64,000 nt of DNA from Gigantopelta aegis. Its lineage: Eukaryota; Mollusca; Gastropoda; Neomphalida; Peltospiridae. Under the pieces are notes generated by a model. The model saw nothing but the letters and a program-made list of their open reading frames with translations, was not told where the DNA came from and did no database searches. Made by a program: the position numbers and the translations under genes. Each line of letters starts with the position of its first letter. Position 1 is the first letter of the stretch. The stretch covers positions 61,451,648 to 61,515,647 of the forward strand of contig NC_054701.1 in the NCBI RefSeq assembly GCF_016097555.1, in the 5' to 3' direction. Below, in pieces: positions 10,455 to 21,336 of the stretch.

Positions 10455-11217
10455 TATTTATCCTGCAATCCTAGAATTTAATAAAACTAACCATTATATT
10501 ACATAACTTTACTTTCTGTTGTAGTAGACCCACAATGTGTTGAATGCCTTGTCGTCTACAATATCTATACACCAAAAACAAATAGTCCTAAAATAACAAC
10601 AACTTATTTCTTATTTTAAAAGTACAAATCGTCTTCAAAACAGTATACATACTTAAACTGACACTTGCCATTTCAATTTTATATTCACTTTTAACATTTA
10701 ATTGAAATGATCGGCAATCGAAATAAACATATTTGTATTCAAAACGGTTTTCAAAAATCAAAACCACCAAATGGAAATAAAGTTACTTATTGCATTGCTC
10801 ACCATAACTAGTGTAAAAGTAGGTCCGTACCCAAAAGCTATATATTTGTCAAAGGCCGAAAATATCGAAACTGTGATTGTAGGGTAAACTGTGATATCGT
10901 CCAAAGTGTTAGAGGTCGAATTTTCAAAAAGACATTCATGACTGGCGGCTGCTTGCAACTGTTGATGACAAGGGTGTTAAAGCTAAACCGTACAATGAAT
11001 ATAAAACTATCGAAACTAACTGCTAACAACAATAAATAAATCTAAGCGACAAAACTGCAGTGCATGACCAGGGCCGTATTTCTGCACAATGGAGAGTCGA
11101 ATGGGCATTTGGCAAAAATAGTGGTTAAAATCCATGAATCTCTATCTAGTGTCTCGTCTATAGGAGGACAGCCACTCCCGAGAATATCGTTTACTGGAGA
11201 CTTCATCCCTCTTTACT

Positions 11218-11455
11218 GCGCTATTTCTCGTCACAACCAGTGCACCATGACTGGTATATCAAAGGGCATGGTATGTGTTATCCTGTCTGTGGGAGGATAC
11301 ATATAAAAGATCCCTTGCTACTAATGGAAAAATGTAGCGGGTTTCCTCTCTCTGACTGTCAAAATGACCATATGTTTGACATCCAATAGCCGATGATGAA
11401 TAAATCAATGTGCCCTAGTCGTGTTGTTAAACAAAACAAACAAACAAAGCATCCC
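11218..11455 (+). mobile_element. SINE family A/B, head-truncated
   Basis: Begins in the core (GCTATTTCTCGTCACAACCAGTGCACC as two joined blocks) and runs to the tail GTGTTGTTAAACAAAACAA. It includes GACATCCAATAGCCGATGAT, the tail module of the TTAAACAAA-ending subfamily. Confidence 0.8.
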
Positions 11456-11589
11456 TCTTTCACCGCCACATTGAGGACTGCCACTCCCAGACTAGTTTAC
11501 TAAATCAAAACTAGCACCGGACAGAACTCACTAGAATAAGTACAGCTGTGATGATATGCACTCATGAATCACTGTCATGAAAGTTGAAG

Positions 11590-11792
11590 CAGGGTTAATA
11601 ATATTTCTTTTAAACATGGTTTTCGAAATGTAAAAACTATAATACTACACTCGTAACCATTAGATCTCAGTTATCTTACAACTCGTTGCTTAATAGCGTC
11701 TCGAACTCGGTGTTCCGTCCATTAGACTCGTTTAAAATAACTCGTTATCAGACACATGGTATCTTTAATTTGTAGAATTATCTATTTAAACT
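11590..11792 (+). mobile_element. Foldback MITE family P, partial copy
   Basis: Contains the TTATCTTACAACTCGTT...ATAACTCGTTATCAGA foldback core and the AACATGGTTTTCGAAATGTA left block, degraded relative to copy 1. Confidence 0.55.
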
Positions 11793-12381
11793 TAAAGATG
11801 CAGATTTAATTAAACTTGTGTTTTCATAATTATTGTGAAAAGCTTTTTAGATCAGAGGCGTACCATCCAAAGGGTGCCGATATAGCGAACACTACATATG
11901 CCCTCCTCGAACATTAAATATAATGGGTAAAGAAAATATATTCAAGAAAACCAAAGCAGTTTATTTGTGATCTCACTACACATCTTTTGGGACATAGTTG
12001 TACAACGGAACAGGTGTCCAATGTGAATCGCCAATGCACCACTCGTACCCAATAGCCAATGTATGTGTTGTATTGTGGCGTCGAATTAACAACCATGCAA
12101 CACGTGGATAGACAAATAATATAGACAAATGGTGTCATGTGACAGATAGCTGGGACGTTCATGTTCTCAGTTTTGGAGTAAATATACATGGAGATATACA
12201 ATATTTTCGAAATGGAATATTGTGTCAATGAGAACTTGCTTAATTAGCGAATTTTTTGCAATATAACATGGGTTGTTAATGGCAGATTACATATGGTTAA
12301 TGATACCTACCCGGTAGTCTAAATACTTAAAATATAGGACTTTGGGGTTTTTTTTGCAGTGGACACAAGATTGCGACTTAC

Positions 12382-12910
12382 ATTTCTGGTACAAAGCGTT
12401 AGCAATTTTACAGTCAGCATTCTCTCCCTTGGTGACGTCGATGTAGTTGACGGTTCTCAGCACGTCTGGCACGGGGCAGGGTTTCAGCATCACTGGAATT
12501 ATGCAGTTCCGTCTCTCTTGGACAGACAACACAAACGCAAGGTGTCTTTCGTAAGAACACCAGCCACTGTCGATGTATTCTGGCGACAAAACCAGAACTA
12601 TTTTCATAGCACGTGACATTCCATCTTCAATAAGAGAAGGAATCGATTTCCCAGGAGTGAAATCTCTTGGAGGCCACAGACACTTGATCCCATAGTCTCG
12701 TTCCAGTCGCTCTACACACATCTCAACCCATTGCTGGTCGTCAGAACTGTGAGAGAAGAACAGGTGATGTGTTTTCCCATCAGGCAACACTAAGGCTCTA
12801 TTTCCACTAAACGATGGCGGCGCCTCAGACATAAAGCTCCCATAGGAACTACTAAAGGTACCGGAAGTAGACAGAAGTGGTTCACGATCATTCCTGTATC
12901 CATGAGCCAT
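12382..12910 (-). CDS. TIR-TM gene A, coding exon 1: TIR domain
   Basis: First coding exon, 529 nt, ending in phase 1 at a GTAAGT donor. The start is taken at 12910 (MAHGYRND) because gene B aligns from the same ATG; an in-frame ATG at 12922 is not shared. An acceptor (TTGTTATTCCAG, exon edge 12944) lies just upstream, so a 5' untranslated exon is expected further upstream. Residues 8-13 (DREPLL) fit the acidic dileucine sorting pattern. The TIR domain covers about residues 47-176: FFSHSSDD as box 1, RDFTPGKSI as the BB loop, and SPEYIDSGWCSYE with the Glu that is catalytic in NAD-cleaving TIR domains. There is no signal peptide. The family role (TLR/MyD88/SARM1-like signalling or NADase) is inference. 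Sequence is about 90 percent identical to gene B here. Confidence 0.93.
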
Positions 12911-13015
12911 GATTCGTGACAAGATCTTTCTTAGACTTTGTTATCTGGAATAACAAAATCCACAGATATAGGACACGTTTAAACAACTGAGTTGGCATAG
13001 TGGTAGCCTGAGTAT

Positions 13016-13017
<2 letters not shown>

Positions 13018-13076
<59 letters not shown>

Positions 13077-13080
13077 GAGA
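13018..13080. repeat. (GATA)n(GACA)n microsatellite at the LINE 3' tail
   Basis: A TAGA/CAGA run directly joins the 3' end of the minus-strand LINE, as expected of a LINE ending in a simple-repeat tail. Confidence 0.9.
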
Positions 13081-14730
13081 CAAACAGTTTATTCAGTAAA
13101 AGGCCTCTGGCCCAAAATACAATCACTTTACACAATTTAAGAGCATGCGTTTCACAATTTAATCACATAACGGTCTGCCATTTAATTTTATATTATAGTA
13201 ATAGTAAGGCAGTGCATTTATAAATATTCAGTGTAAAAAAACGTTCATCATTCATACATAGTATACGTATTTTGATAAATTTAGTAAACAAATTTCGTTT
13301 TGAGATGACATCAGATTAATGAAGTTAATTGTTAATGATAGACCAGCATTTACTTTCACAAAGGGTAAAATGTACATATTTCTCAAATAACTATATTTTT
13401 TGCATACAAATAATACATGGAGTTGATCTTCAATAAAAAAAAAACCAAAAAAAAACTGGTTATTATCTTGACAAAAAGTGCATAATCTTCTCTCATATAC
13501 AATATTATTAAATCTACCTGTATCTACACATAAACCAAAACTATTACATCTAAATTTTGATAATACAATTTGGAATCTCAAGGGGATATTCATGTGTAAA
13601 TAGCATTCAACATTTAATAGAGATTTATACTGGTTATAATAATAGCAAGAATCCGAACCGCTCATAGAGGATGCCCATTCTTGTTGTAGAATATCATATA
13701 GTCTTTGCTTAAATACATTAATAAACCTACTGATGTCTCCCACATCCTGGCTTATCCATACAAATCGAAAACCAAGTTTGAAAATAATAGTTGTTAATGT
13801 CTGTCGCCCAAGTAGCATGACCTCCATCTTCAAGAGATTTAAGCATGACATAACTTTGTCTGGGCGGTCTGGAAAGAGGAAGCTGTATTAATTTACACCA
13901 GTATTGATAGGACGTATCATGTAAATAAGTTGGAGAGGAGCTATTCCACACTCACCTAATACCATATCATTTTTTACTGACTTCCCCACCTTTAAAAGGT
14001 CTTTACAAAATTTAATCTGAATGGCTTCTATTACCTTGCTTCTAGTAATACCCCGGATTTCTGACCCATAAGTCAAATATTTTAAAGCTATCAGCTACAC
14101 TTATATCTCCAACTCTCTTTTTTAGTATCTAAATAGTGCCAACATGGACTTATTTGCCTGAGCAGCCAGACACAGCTGAGCTTTATTCCAGGATAATTTT
14201 GGAGTAAACACAATATCCAAATATTTATACAATGATATTATAAAACCATTTTTCATAATATCGCAGACGACCTCCTTTTCTAAACACCATCACTTTTGTC
14301 TTGTCGCATTCCTGTAACTTGACAAAAAAATTCAAAAACCTTAATGTTTAGCTGTAACTGTAAACTGTAGTCGGCAAGAGCAGTAACATCATCTGCAAAC
14401 ATTAATATGTGCATAGTTTCCAAATTTGCCGTAATAAACACCCCATGATTACCAGAATTTCGAAAGAATTTGTTCAATTTATTGATAAAAATTAGGAAAA
14501 TTTGTGGACTCAAAATACACCCCTGACGCGTACCGATGTTACACTTAAAATAATCAGTAAGACCATTTACTATTTTTACACAAGAATGTAATTTACTGTA
14601 CATTGATGAAATGATATTTAAAAATTTACCCGGAATTCCCACTTCAACTAAGCTATTCAACAGTACATCATGCTGTAACGTATCAAACGCTTTGGAAAAG
14701 TCTACAAATAAACAATATAATCTACCTCTA

Positions 14731-14774
<44 letters not shown>

Positions 14775-16645
14775 CTCAATCACCGCATGAAGAGTAAAAA
14801 TATGGTCTGTAGTAGAATAATTAGAACGAAATACTGCTTGAGACTCTTCAATCAGTAGATTTTCATTGCACCACCTTTGCAGCCGATCATTCAGAACAGA
14901 CATAAAGATTTTACATAAAGAGTCAATCAAAGAGATCCCTCTATAATTTGTTGAATCGTCCCTAGAACCAGATTTAAATATAGGACATATTATACTTTTT
15001 GCCCACACGGGCGGAAAACAACCACTATCTAATATATTATTGAATATAGTTGTTAATAATGGTGACAGGTAGAAACGTTGCTTTTAAAAATTCATTTGGG
15101 ATGCCATCTGGTCCGGGGGCTTTATTATTGCCTAAGCAGGCAATTTGGCTTTTAATCTCATTTTCAGTAATAGGACAATTTAATATATCTGTAGGTAAAT
15201 ATAAACAATCACTAGACTCTATACCCAAAGCATTTTCCCCAGACATAGTGCCTAAGAGAGAACTAAAATGATTTACCCACTGATCACAGGTTATGTTATT
15301 TGTCTGGATTTTGCCTTTAGTGTTTTCTTTTATAATCTTCCAAAATAACCTTGGTGAATTTATAGCCATAATTAGTTTTTCTTTTTGTTTTCCAAAATAA
15401 ATCAATTTCTTTTCGTTAAACATTTGCTTAAAGTGTGTACGCAGATCTCTAAATATGTTCAGGTCAGCTCCTCTGTCTCTATGAGCCCTAAGGGCTACAT
15501 ATTTAGCATGTTTAAGTGTTTCCAATTCATCGTCCCACCAGGGAGGCTGGGTGATTTTGTTACATACAGAAATATCCCTATAGATTCTCTTATTGCAGCC
15601 ACCAGCTTCATGGAACACCTTATAGCCAGATCCATATTAGTATGAATGGCATGCAATATATTTTCCTTATTATACACAAATAATCTTTCAAACTGTTCTA
15701 AAAAACAACAACATTTATATGTATCATCATCATTCCAATTGTACTTTATCCAAACTTCACCTTGTACATTTTTATTTAGGTTGATATTTTTAGTATTGGT
15801 AGTTAATAAATCAATCCCACTATGTGAGTCAGCATTCAATCGAAATGAACAATATAAAGGGAAATGATTAGAGGAGTCATGGGAATCAATACCAAAATTT
15901 AACATAAAGTGAAAAAGTGTAATAGAAGCTATCATATAATCCACTAGGCTTGCGCCATTATATGTCAAACAGGTGAATTCGCCAAGTTTATCATTAAATA
16001 ATCTTCCATTTAACACATGAATTCCAAACACCTGGCACAATCCAGCTAGTTTTTTTCCCAAAATTATTGTATGCCAAGCAATCTTTTGATAAACGAGGCA
16101 TATTAAAGTTATCTGATGGGTAATCAATATCATTATAAATAAAGTCTAGACTGTCATCTGGAATATAATCAAGAAAATCTTTCATTCGTGCATTCAGATC
16201 ACCTGCTAAAAATAAATGTGTATCATTATTTATGATCATTTGCAATAATGTTTAAATATTGCTCAAGATCATCAATACCATCACTATCTTTGTTTAAATA
16301 TATTGGGGAGATTTCTGGAGAAATATAAATAAAAATACATATTGTATCCTTTTTCCAAACAGATGAAGACTTAAATTTTTAAAAGAATCCTACACTATCT
16401 GTACATAACCACTGTCCAGTAAATGTTCTCTTATGAAAACTGTCACTCCACCACTGTGCCTACCTAATTGTTTTGTTTTCTTCCTTACACAATTTAACAC
16501 CTTATAACCTGGCAAAATATTTAAAAACTAATTTTGAGATTTAACAAATGATTCACAAAAAGCCACAATATCAAAGGTTGCACAAAATAATTTAAATTCA
16601 TCGTCTGAGTCGTATTTCTGCAGTCCTTCGATGTTCTAAGTTAAT
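13081..16645 (-). mobile_element. Decayed jockey/CR1-type LINE (endonuclease and reverse transcriptase)
   Basis: Read on the minus strand, an AP-endonuclease region (IEGLQKYDSDDEF, later LAGDLNARMKD and DSSNHFPLY) is followed by a reverse transcriptase with TNYRGISLIDSLCKI, FVDFSKAFDTLQHD, GTRQGCILSP and the catalytic LMFADDVTAL. C-terminal pieces (YGSEIRGITRSKV, FCQDNNQ and others) lie in several frames. Stops and frame changes occur throughout, for example after FVKSQN near 16.5 kb. A (TA)n expansion sits inside the RT. The element lies just upstream of gene A and should be inactive. Confidence 0.9.
14280..15008 (-). pseudogene. LINE reverse-transcriptase fragment with an in-frame (TA)n expansion
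   Basis: The longest intact piece of the LINE, 242 codons. RT motifs are in order: NYRGISL, a fingers region ending VIEK, VDFSKAFDT (first catalytic Asp), GTRQGC and FADD (the catalytic Asp pair). Between VIEK and PRGRLYC sits an alternating Ile/Tyr run from (TA)n at 14732-14771, which related elements lack as far as I recall. The frame survives the expansion. Upstream and downstream codons are in other frames. Confidence 0.85.
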
Positions 16646-16803
16646 ATGCTGAAATGAATATCCGTTGAGCCTTGGCCTACTTTTCAGCGATCATATGGCC
16701 GAGAATGAGCGTGACTGATCCTACATCGCTAGTATGTTTGTCTCTGTCACCTCTCGCAATATCGCCGAATGATCGCTGTTTAGAGATTTTAACAATGTCT
16801 TTA

Positions 16804-17193
16804 GAAAGAAAGAAAGAAATATTTTATTTAACGACGCACTCAACACATTTTATTTACGGTTATATGGCGTCAGACATATGGTTAAGGACCACACAGATTT
16901 TGAGAGGAAACCCGCTGTCACCACTACATGGACTACTTTTCCCGAATAGCAGCAAGGGATCTTTTATTTGCGCTTCCCACAGACAGGATAGCACAAACCA
17001 TGGCCTTTGTTGAACCAGTTATAGATTACTGGTCGGTGCAAGTGCTTTACACCTACCCATTGAGCCTTGCGGAGCACTCACTCAGGGTTTGGAGTCGGTA
17101 TCTGGATTAAAAATCCCATGCCTCGACTGGGATCCGAACCCAGTACCTACCAGCCTGTAGACCGATGGCCTAACCACGACGCCACCGAGGCCG
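16804..17193 (-). mobile_element. Chimeric SINE: family A tail and core joined to a family C head
   Basis: The left part is the family A tail and core (TTATTTAACGACGCACTCAA to CACAGACAGGATAGCAC). After about 17015 it switches to family C sequence (ACACCTACCCATTGAGCC, then the tRNA-like end with CTACCAGCCTGTAGACCGATGG split over two blocks). The tRNA-like head is therefore not that of the standard family A. Confidence 0.75.
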
Positions 17194-17204
17194 GTCAACT
17201 CGCG

Positions 17205-17410
17205 TAAGGATGCGTAGTACCGCGTCTTAATTTTGAAACCCATTGTTTCAATTTCGAGAAAAGCTTTTTATTAGTGTGATTGTTTTGAAAACAAATGCCG
17301 ATAAATGTAATAAATTTCTTATCCAGATTATAAAGAATTATTATTATTATTTGCGATACGTAATCATGCATAGGCATGCGATTCCTCTCCGATTTTGGAA
17401 ATGCATTCAA
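17205..17410 (-). repeat. Dispersed repeat, copy 2 (inverted relative to 8930-9095)
   Basis: TTTGAAACCCATTGTTTCAA and GATTTTGGAAATGC match copy 1 in reverse complement. Internal spacing differs. Confidence 0.6.
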
Positions 17411-17423
17411 CAATAAAAAGTGT

Positions 17424-17865
17424 GCTTTGTTTAACGACACCACTAGAACACGTTGATTTATTAATCTTTGGGTATTGAATGTTAAACATTTGGTAACTTT
17501 GACATAGTTTTAGAGAGAAAACCCGCTATAGTTTTTTTCCATTAGTAGCAAGGGATCTTTTATATGCACCATCCCACAGACAGGATAGCACGTACTACGG
17601 TATAGTGTTAAAGAGAAAACCCGCTCCTTTTTTTTTCCATTAGTAACAAGCGATTTTTTTATATGCAACATCTCACAGGCAGGATAGCAGACCCCATTGT
17701 TCATCCCACAGACAGAATAGCACATACAATGGCCTTTGGTATACCATTCGTGGTGCACTGGCTGGAATACGAAATAGCCCAATTTGCCCACCGACGGTCA
17801 TCGATCCCAGACCGACCACCGCATCAAGCGAACACTTTACTACTGGGCTACATCCTGCCCCTTGA
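17424..17865 (-). mobile_element. SINE family A with internally duplicated core
   Basis: Tail (TTTAACGACACCACTAGAAC) at the left and tRNA-like head (ACTGGGCTACATCCTGCCCC) at the right on the plus strand. The core segment with AACCCGCT, TTCCATTAGTA and ATCCCACAGACAG occurs up to three times (near 17520, 17612 and 17695). Confidence 0.8.
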
Positions 17866-17869
17866 AACA

Positions 17870-18940
17870 ATAATCTCTATATAGTATGTAAATTTAGTTG
17901 TTACAAAATGTTAGTAGTCGGAAACAACTTACAGTGGCAGCAAACTATCAACAGTACCTTTAACGTCAAGCGCATAAACCAGTGTCGTGAACGTTTTTCT
18001 GCTCGCCGTCTGAGGTGACACATAATCTATTTTTAGCGCTACAGGAATTTCCCGTACATGTATGTATAATTGTACCCCACGTTGTAATAACAGGTTGTAC
18101 TATAGCAAACAAAATCCCATAGGCGACCATGTTAACGTTTGTGTTTAAAAACAATATAATATACAATGTATCAACCGAAATATGACCCATAAATATCAGT
18201 ACTACAACCCCTACCTCAAAGTATAAACTCAACAAAATGGTACCTTTCATGGCTAATTTTTGGTATAACCAGATGTTTTTACAACACCCCTAGTTTCGCA
18301 CAGAATTTGAGTATTTTTTACAGGTACCCCATTCATGTTTCAAGCACAAGGTTACTTGACACAGTGGTACTAGATGAAATAAAATTGTATACATTATTTG
18401 CACAGATGAAACTAATTCTTTTTACAACAAACACATTCACATTTATTACCAATCACAGGACTTGTAGTGTGAACTTCTCTGTCAAAAATTGGGTGCACCT
18501 CGATCTTCGACCTAGCCGGAAGTTATTTGGTTTACTACTACCTGTATCCCACGTTGTAGATTCTAATATACCAAATCAATTCCTATTGCCGATGTTAACG
18601 TTTACTAATAAAACTGATATAAGCAGCGTATTAACACACCCAGAAAGTACAGCAATAAAAAATGTGGCACCTCACATCTAATCTACCTGCAAGAAAATTT
18701 ATAATTAATTGCCCTTTTTTTTTGAAAATGGGGGGTCACATACTATTTAAGAGATGTAATTAATGTTTTTAATAGCAACCGTCATTTTTGCTAAAAATTG
18801 CAGTTCCAGTTTTGGGGGTACACCGCATTAGTTTCATCCTCTGGCATATACCGCATAACAACTGTATAACAAATAAAAGTGTATTTATTTATTGTCAATG
18901 GATAATATTATTTGCACAAATAATCAATTGTTATGCACTG
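17870..18940. other. Non-coding stretch holding a diverged tandem duplication
   Basis: Segments at about 17960-18190 and 18460-18640 share spaced words (CCCACGTTGTA, GATGTTAACGTTT-like, GTGTCGTGAAC/GTGTGAACTTC) in the same order. Short ORFs exist on both strands but none matches a known protein. A fragment of the CAAACTCAGGAATGTCCC-type MITE lies near 17915-17945. Confidence 0.4.
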
Positions 18941-18941
18941 T

Positions 18942-19055
18942 TTGTTTTAGTTAACGACACAACTAGAGCACTTTGATTTATTAATCATTGTCTATTGGTT
19001 TCAAACATTTGGTAATTTGACATAATATAGTCTTGGAGAGGAAACCCGCTACTTT
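18942..19055 (-). mobile_element. SINE tail fragment
   Basis: GTTAACGACACAACTAGAGC to GAGGAAACCCGCTAC: tail module only. Confidence 0.7.
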
Positions 19056-19108
19056 AGCTTACGTTTAAAATGGTACAAATCGTAATGTTAAAAAAATATA
19101 TATATATA

Positions 19109-19497
19109 TACCAGTGGGAAGCTCCACAACTATATACAACTATATTTCATTATCTATTTATATGTACACAATTTAGACAAGAAAGACATAAATATCTTGT
19201 CAAATACTATGTGAATAGACCAAATATATACAAATTCCAGCAACTCTTCGGCTCAAAACGTATTAGTGTTCTAAAAAAATGGTGTAAGTTTATATCAATT
19301 ATTAACAAACAATTTTGTGTTCCTTGACTTATGTGTAATTTTAACTGTTTTTAATATTTAGCTGCTCATCTGTTTGTATCGTGGTATATATGTTTTTGAA
19401 ACCATCTTGACAATTTGTATGCTTATTATTATTTATGTTCCTCTGATGCCACCAAATGGTGGCCATGAGTGTAAATAAAGTTCTGTTCTGTTCTGTA
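19109..19497 (+). mobile_element. LINE 3' terminal fragment
   Basis: The plus strand encodes a short C-terminal peptide (HKYLVKYYVNRPNIYKFQQL, later VLKKWCKFI) of the kind that ends molluscan jockey/CR1-like LINE ORFs. A 3' UTR with GTAAATAAAG and a (TTCTG)n tail follows. The 5' part is missing and (TA)n lies at the break. Confidence 0.65.
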
Positions 19498-19995
19498 TAT
19501 TTCTCAAATCTATGTATACATATATATATATATATATATACAGTGGACTCTGCCAAAACCGGCATCGGTCGGGACTGTTGAAATATGCCGGTTTAGACAG
19601 CTTGCCGGTTTAGACAGATTTCATTCAGAGTTATGGTTCTTGTCAACTTAAACGATCGTTGTTAATTACTATGCTGTTATTAATTAACATTGGACATACT
19701 AGTAATTGATACAATAAAAACCCAGCAGTTATTAACTGTTACCAATAATTTTTGCGTCAAAACCAATTAAGTACGAGTCGAGATGTGACTGGACCACCAA
19801 AAAGGACCAGACTTGAAATTTCAAAGTGGGACCGGACTGACGGCTTTCATTACAAATGGATAAAAAAAAAACCCCATTTAATCCACAAAGTATTGAAAAC
19901 ATGATCGGTGTGGATATGGGTAGTGTTTTGGCCCGTACCTGCTGAAACCACTAGTGCAATAATGTGTTCAGGTTTTGAAACTTTGCATTTGTTTC

Positions 19996-20270
19996 ATTCA
20001 TTTCAACTTAATTTCGTGTTTATATCCAATTAAGGTTCAAGCACGCTGTCCTGAGCACACACCTTAGCTATCTGGGCTGTCTGTTCAGGACAGTGGGTTA
20101 GTTGTTAGTTGGTTAGTGGTTAGTGAGAGAGAAGAGGGTGTAGTGGCCTTACACCTACCCATTGAGCCCTTACGAACTCGCTCTGGGTTGGAGCCGGTAC
20201 CGGGCTGCGAACCCTGTACCTACCAGCCTGTAGTCCGATGGCTTAACCACTACGCCACCGAGGCCGGTTT
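19996..20270 (-). mobile_element. tRNA-derived SINE family C, full length
   Basis: On the minus strand it begins with a tRNA-like head (GGCCTCGGTGGCGTAGTGGT; B-box region GGGTTCGCAGCCC). CACTACACCCTCTTC and the AACTAACCCACTG block follow, ending in TTAATTGGATATAAACACGA. The same structure is at 50165-50645 and 54708-55106. Confidence 0.83.
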
Positions 20271-20682
20271 GCATTTGTTACGTGTTTCCTGTTGCCGGAT
20301 ATGTTGTCCTCGTATAGTTGACGGTAATGCTCGCTAAATTTTAGTATGTCAGAGACCGTCTATCTGCCAATCTTGTAATTATCTACTAAATCCTTGTGCC
20401 TTAACACAGGATTTGATTTAAATTCTTCAATTAACTCGACTTTTGTTTTTAAGGATAATTCAATGCACTTTCGTATTTTTCGGTCATTCAGCAATGATAA
20501 AAGCGTGAATAAAAGTGAAACGCTTTTTTTTGTACAGTCTCAACTCAACACAATTGTAAAACTTATACCACTTGCGTATGTACACACACTGACACTAATC
20601 TGGTTGACCTAACGGTGTAAGTAATGACAAGAGCAGTAACCGTGTCGTTCATTTAGCTATCAGAGCAGATTGGTCGCGTGGC

Positions 20683-21076
20683 CGTTAAAGGGACAGACCC
20701 TAATTTTTAAAGACTAAGGCATAATTTTCATCTAGACTCTAGTTTCAACCCGTAAAAATGGACACTAAGTTTGGGTAATTTACAAACCTGTAACAAATTT
20801 GGATACAACTGAGTGAAACAAGAGTCTGTGACGTTGAAATACCCTTAAAAATAGACTAAAACGCGACTCCATAATCATTACTTCTCAGACGCACGTGCGG
20901 TTGTTTTTTTTAAATATGAAAAATGCATTTTGTGGTATTAGAAACACCAGGATAACCAGAAACACTTCGGTTGTAAAATATAAAATATAAGTAATGTTTG
21001 ATTTCAGTCATCATAAATGACTCTAATAGTGAAAAATATGCTGTAGTATTTAAAAACTAGGGTATGTCCCTTTAAT
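20683..21076. mobile_element. MITE family Q, full length, nested in the pogo-like element
   Basis: GTTAAAGGGACAGACCCTAA at the left and AACTAGGGTATGTCCCTTTA at the right are inverted termini. Interior words match 5037-5421 in the opposite orientation. Confidence 0.78.
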
Positions 21077-21336
21077 TAACAGTTTTGTTTGGGCAGTCAT
21101 CAAACCGACGCCGAATGGATGCAGGTGTGGACAGAGTTAATCACACCAAAACCGGCTTCTTTGTTCTTGATTTGGCATCCGATATCCGGAATAGACAGAT
21201 GCCGGATTGGGCAAACGTTAAGTCATAATAAATCAATGGTCGCTGGACGGGACCATGAAGCTGTGCCGGTTTAGACAAAAATCCGGTTTAGAAAAATGTC
21301 GGTTTTTGCAGAGTCCACTATATATATATATATATT

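Larger units (their letters stand above)
19541..21320. mobile_element. pogo/Tigger-like non-autonomous DNA transposon with nested insertions
   Basis: The ends are inverted: CAGTGGACTCTGCCAAAACC at the left and, on the minus strand, TAGTGGACTCTGCAAAAACC at the right. Both are flanked by TA. Subterminal GCCGGTTTAGACAG words are repeated at both ends, as expected of CENP-B/pogo-type transposase binding sites. No transposase remains. A family C SINE (19996-20270) and a family Q MITE (20683-21076) lie inside it. Confidence 0.75.

Noticed and set aside
12287..12381. Continuation of the gene A TIR exon past residue 176
   Set aside because: A GTAAGT donor lies at the point where gene B also has its donor, and the sequence beyond is not conserved between the two genes.
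12911..12922. Upstream ATG of gene A (MSRI) as the start
   Set aside because: Gene B has no equivalent codon. The shared ATG at 12910 aligns with the start of gene B in a good context.
17966..18250. A small multi-pass membrane protein (minus strand)
   Set aside because: Hydrophobic, but with no splice context or homologue. The nucleotide sequence is part of a diverged tandem duplication without a conserved frame.
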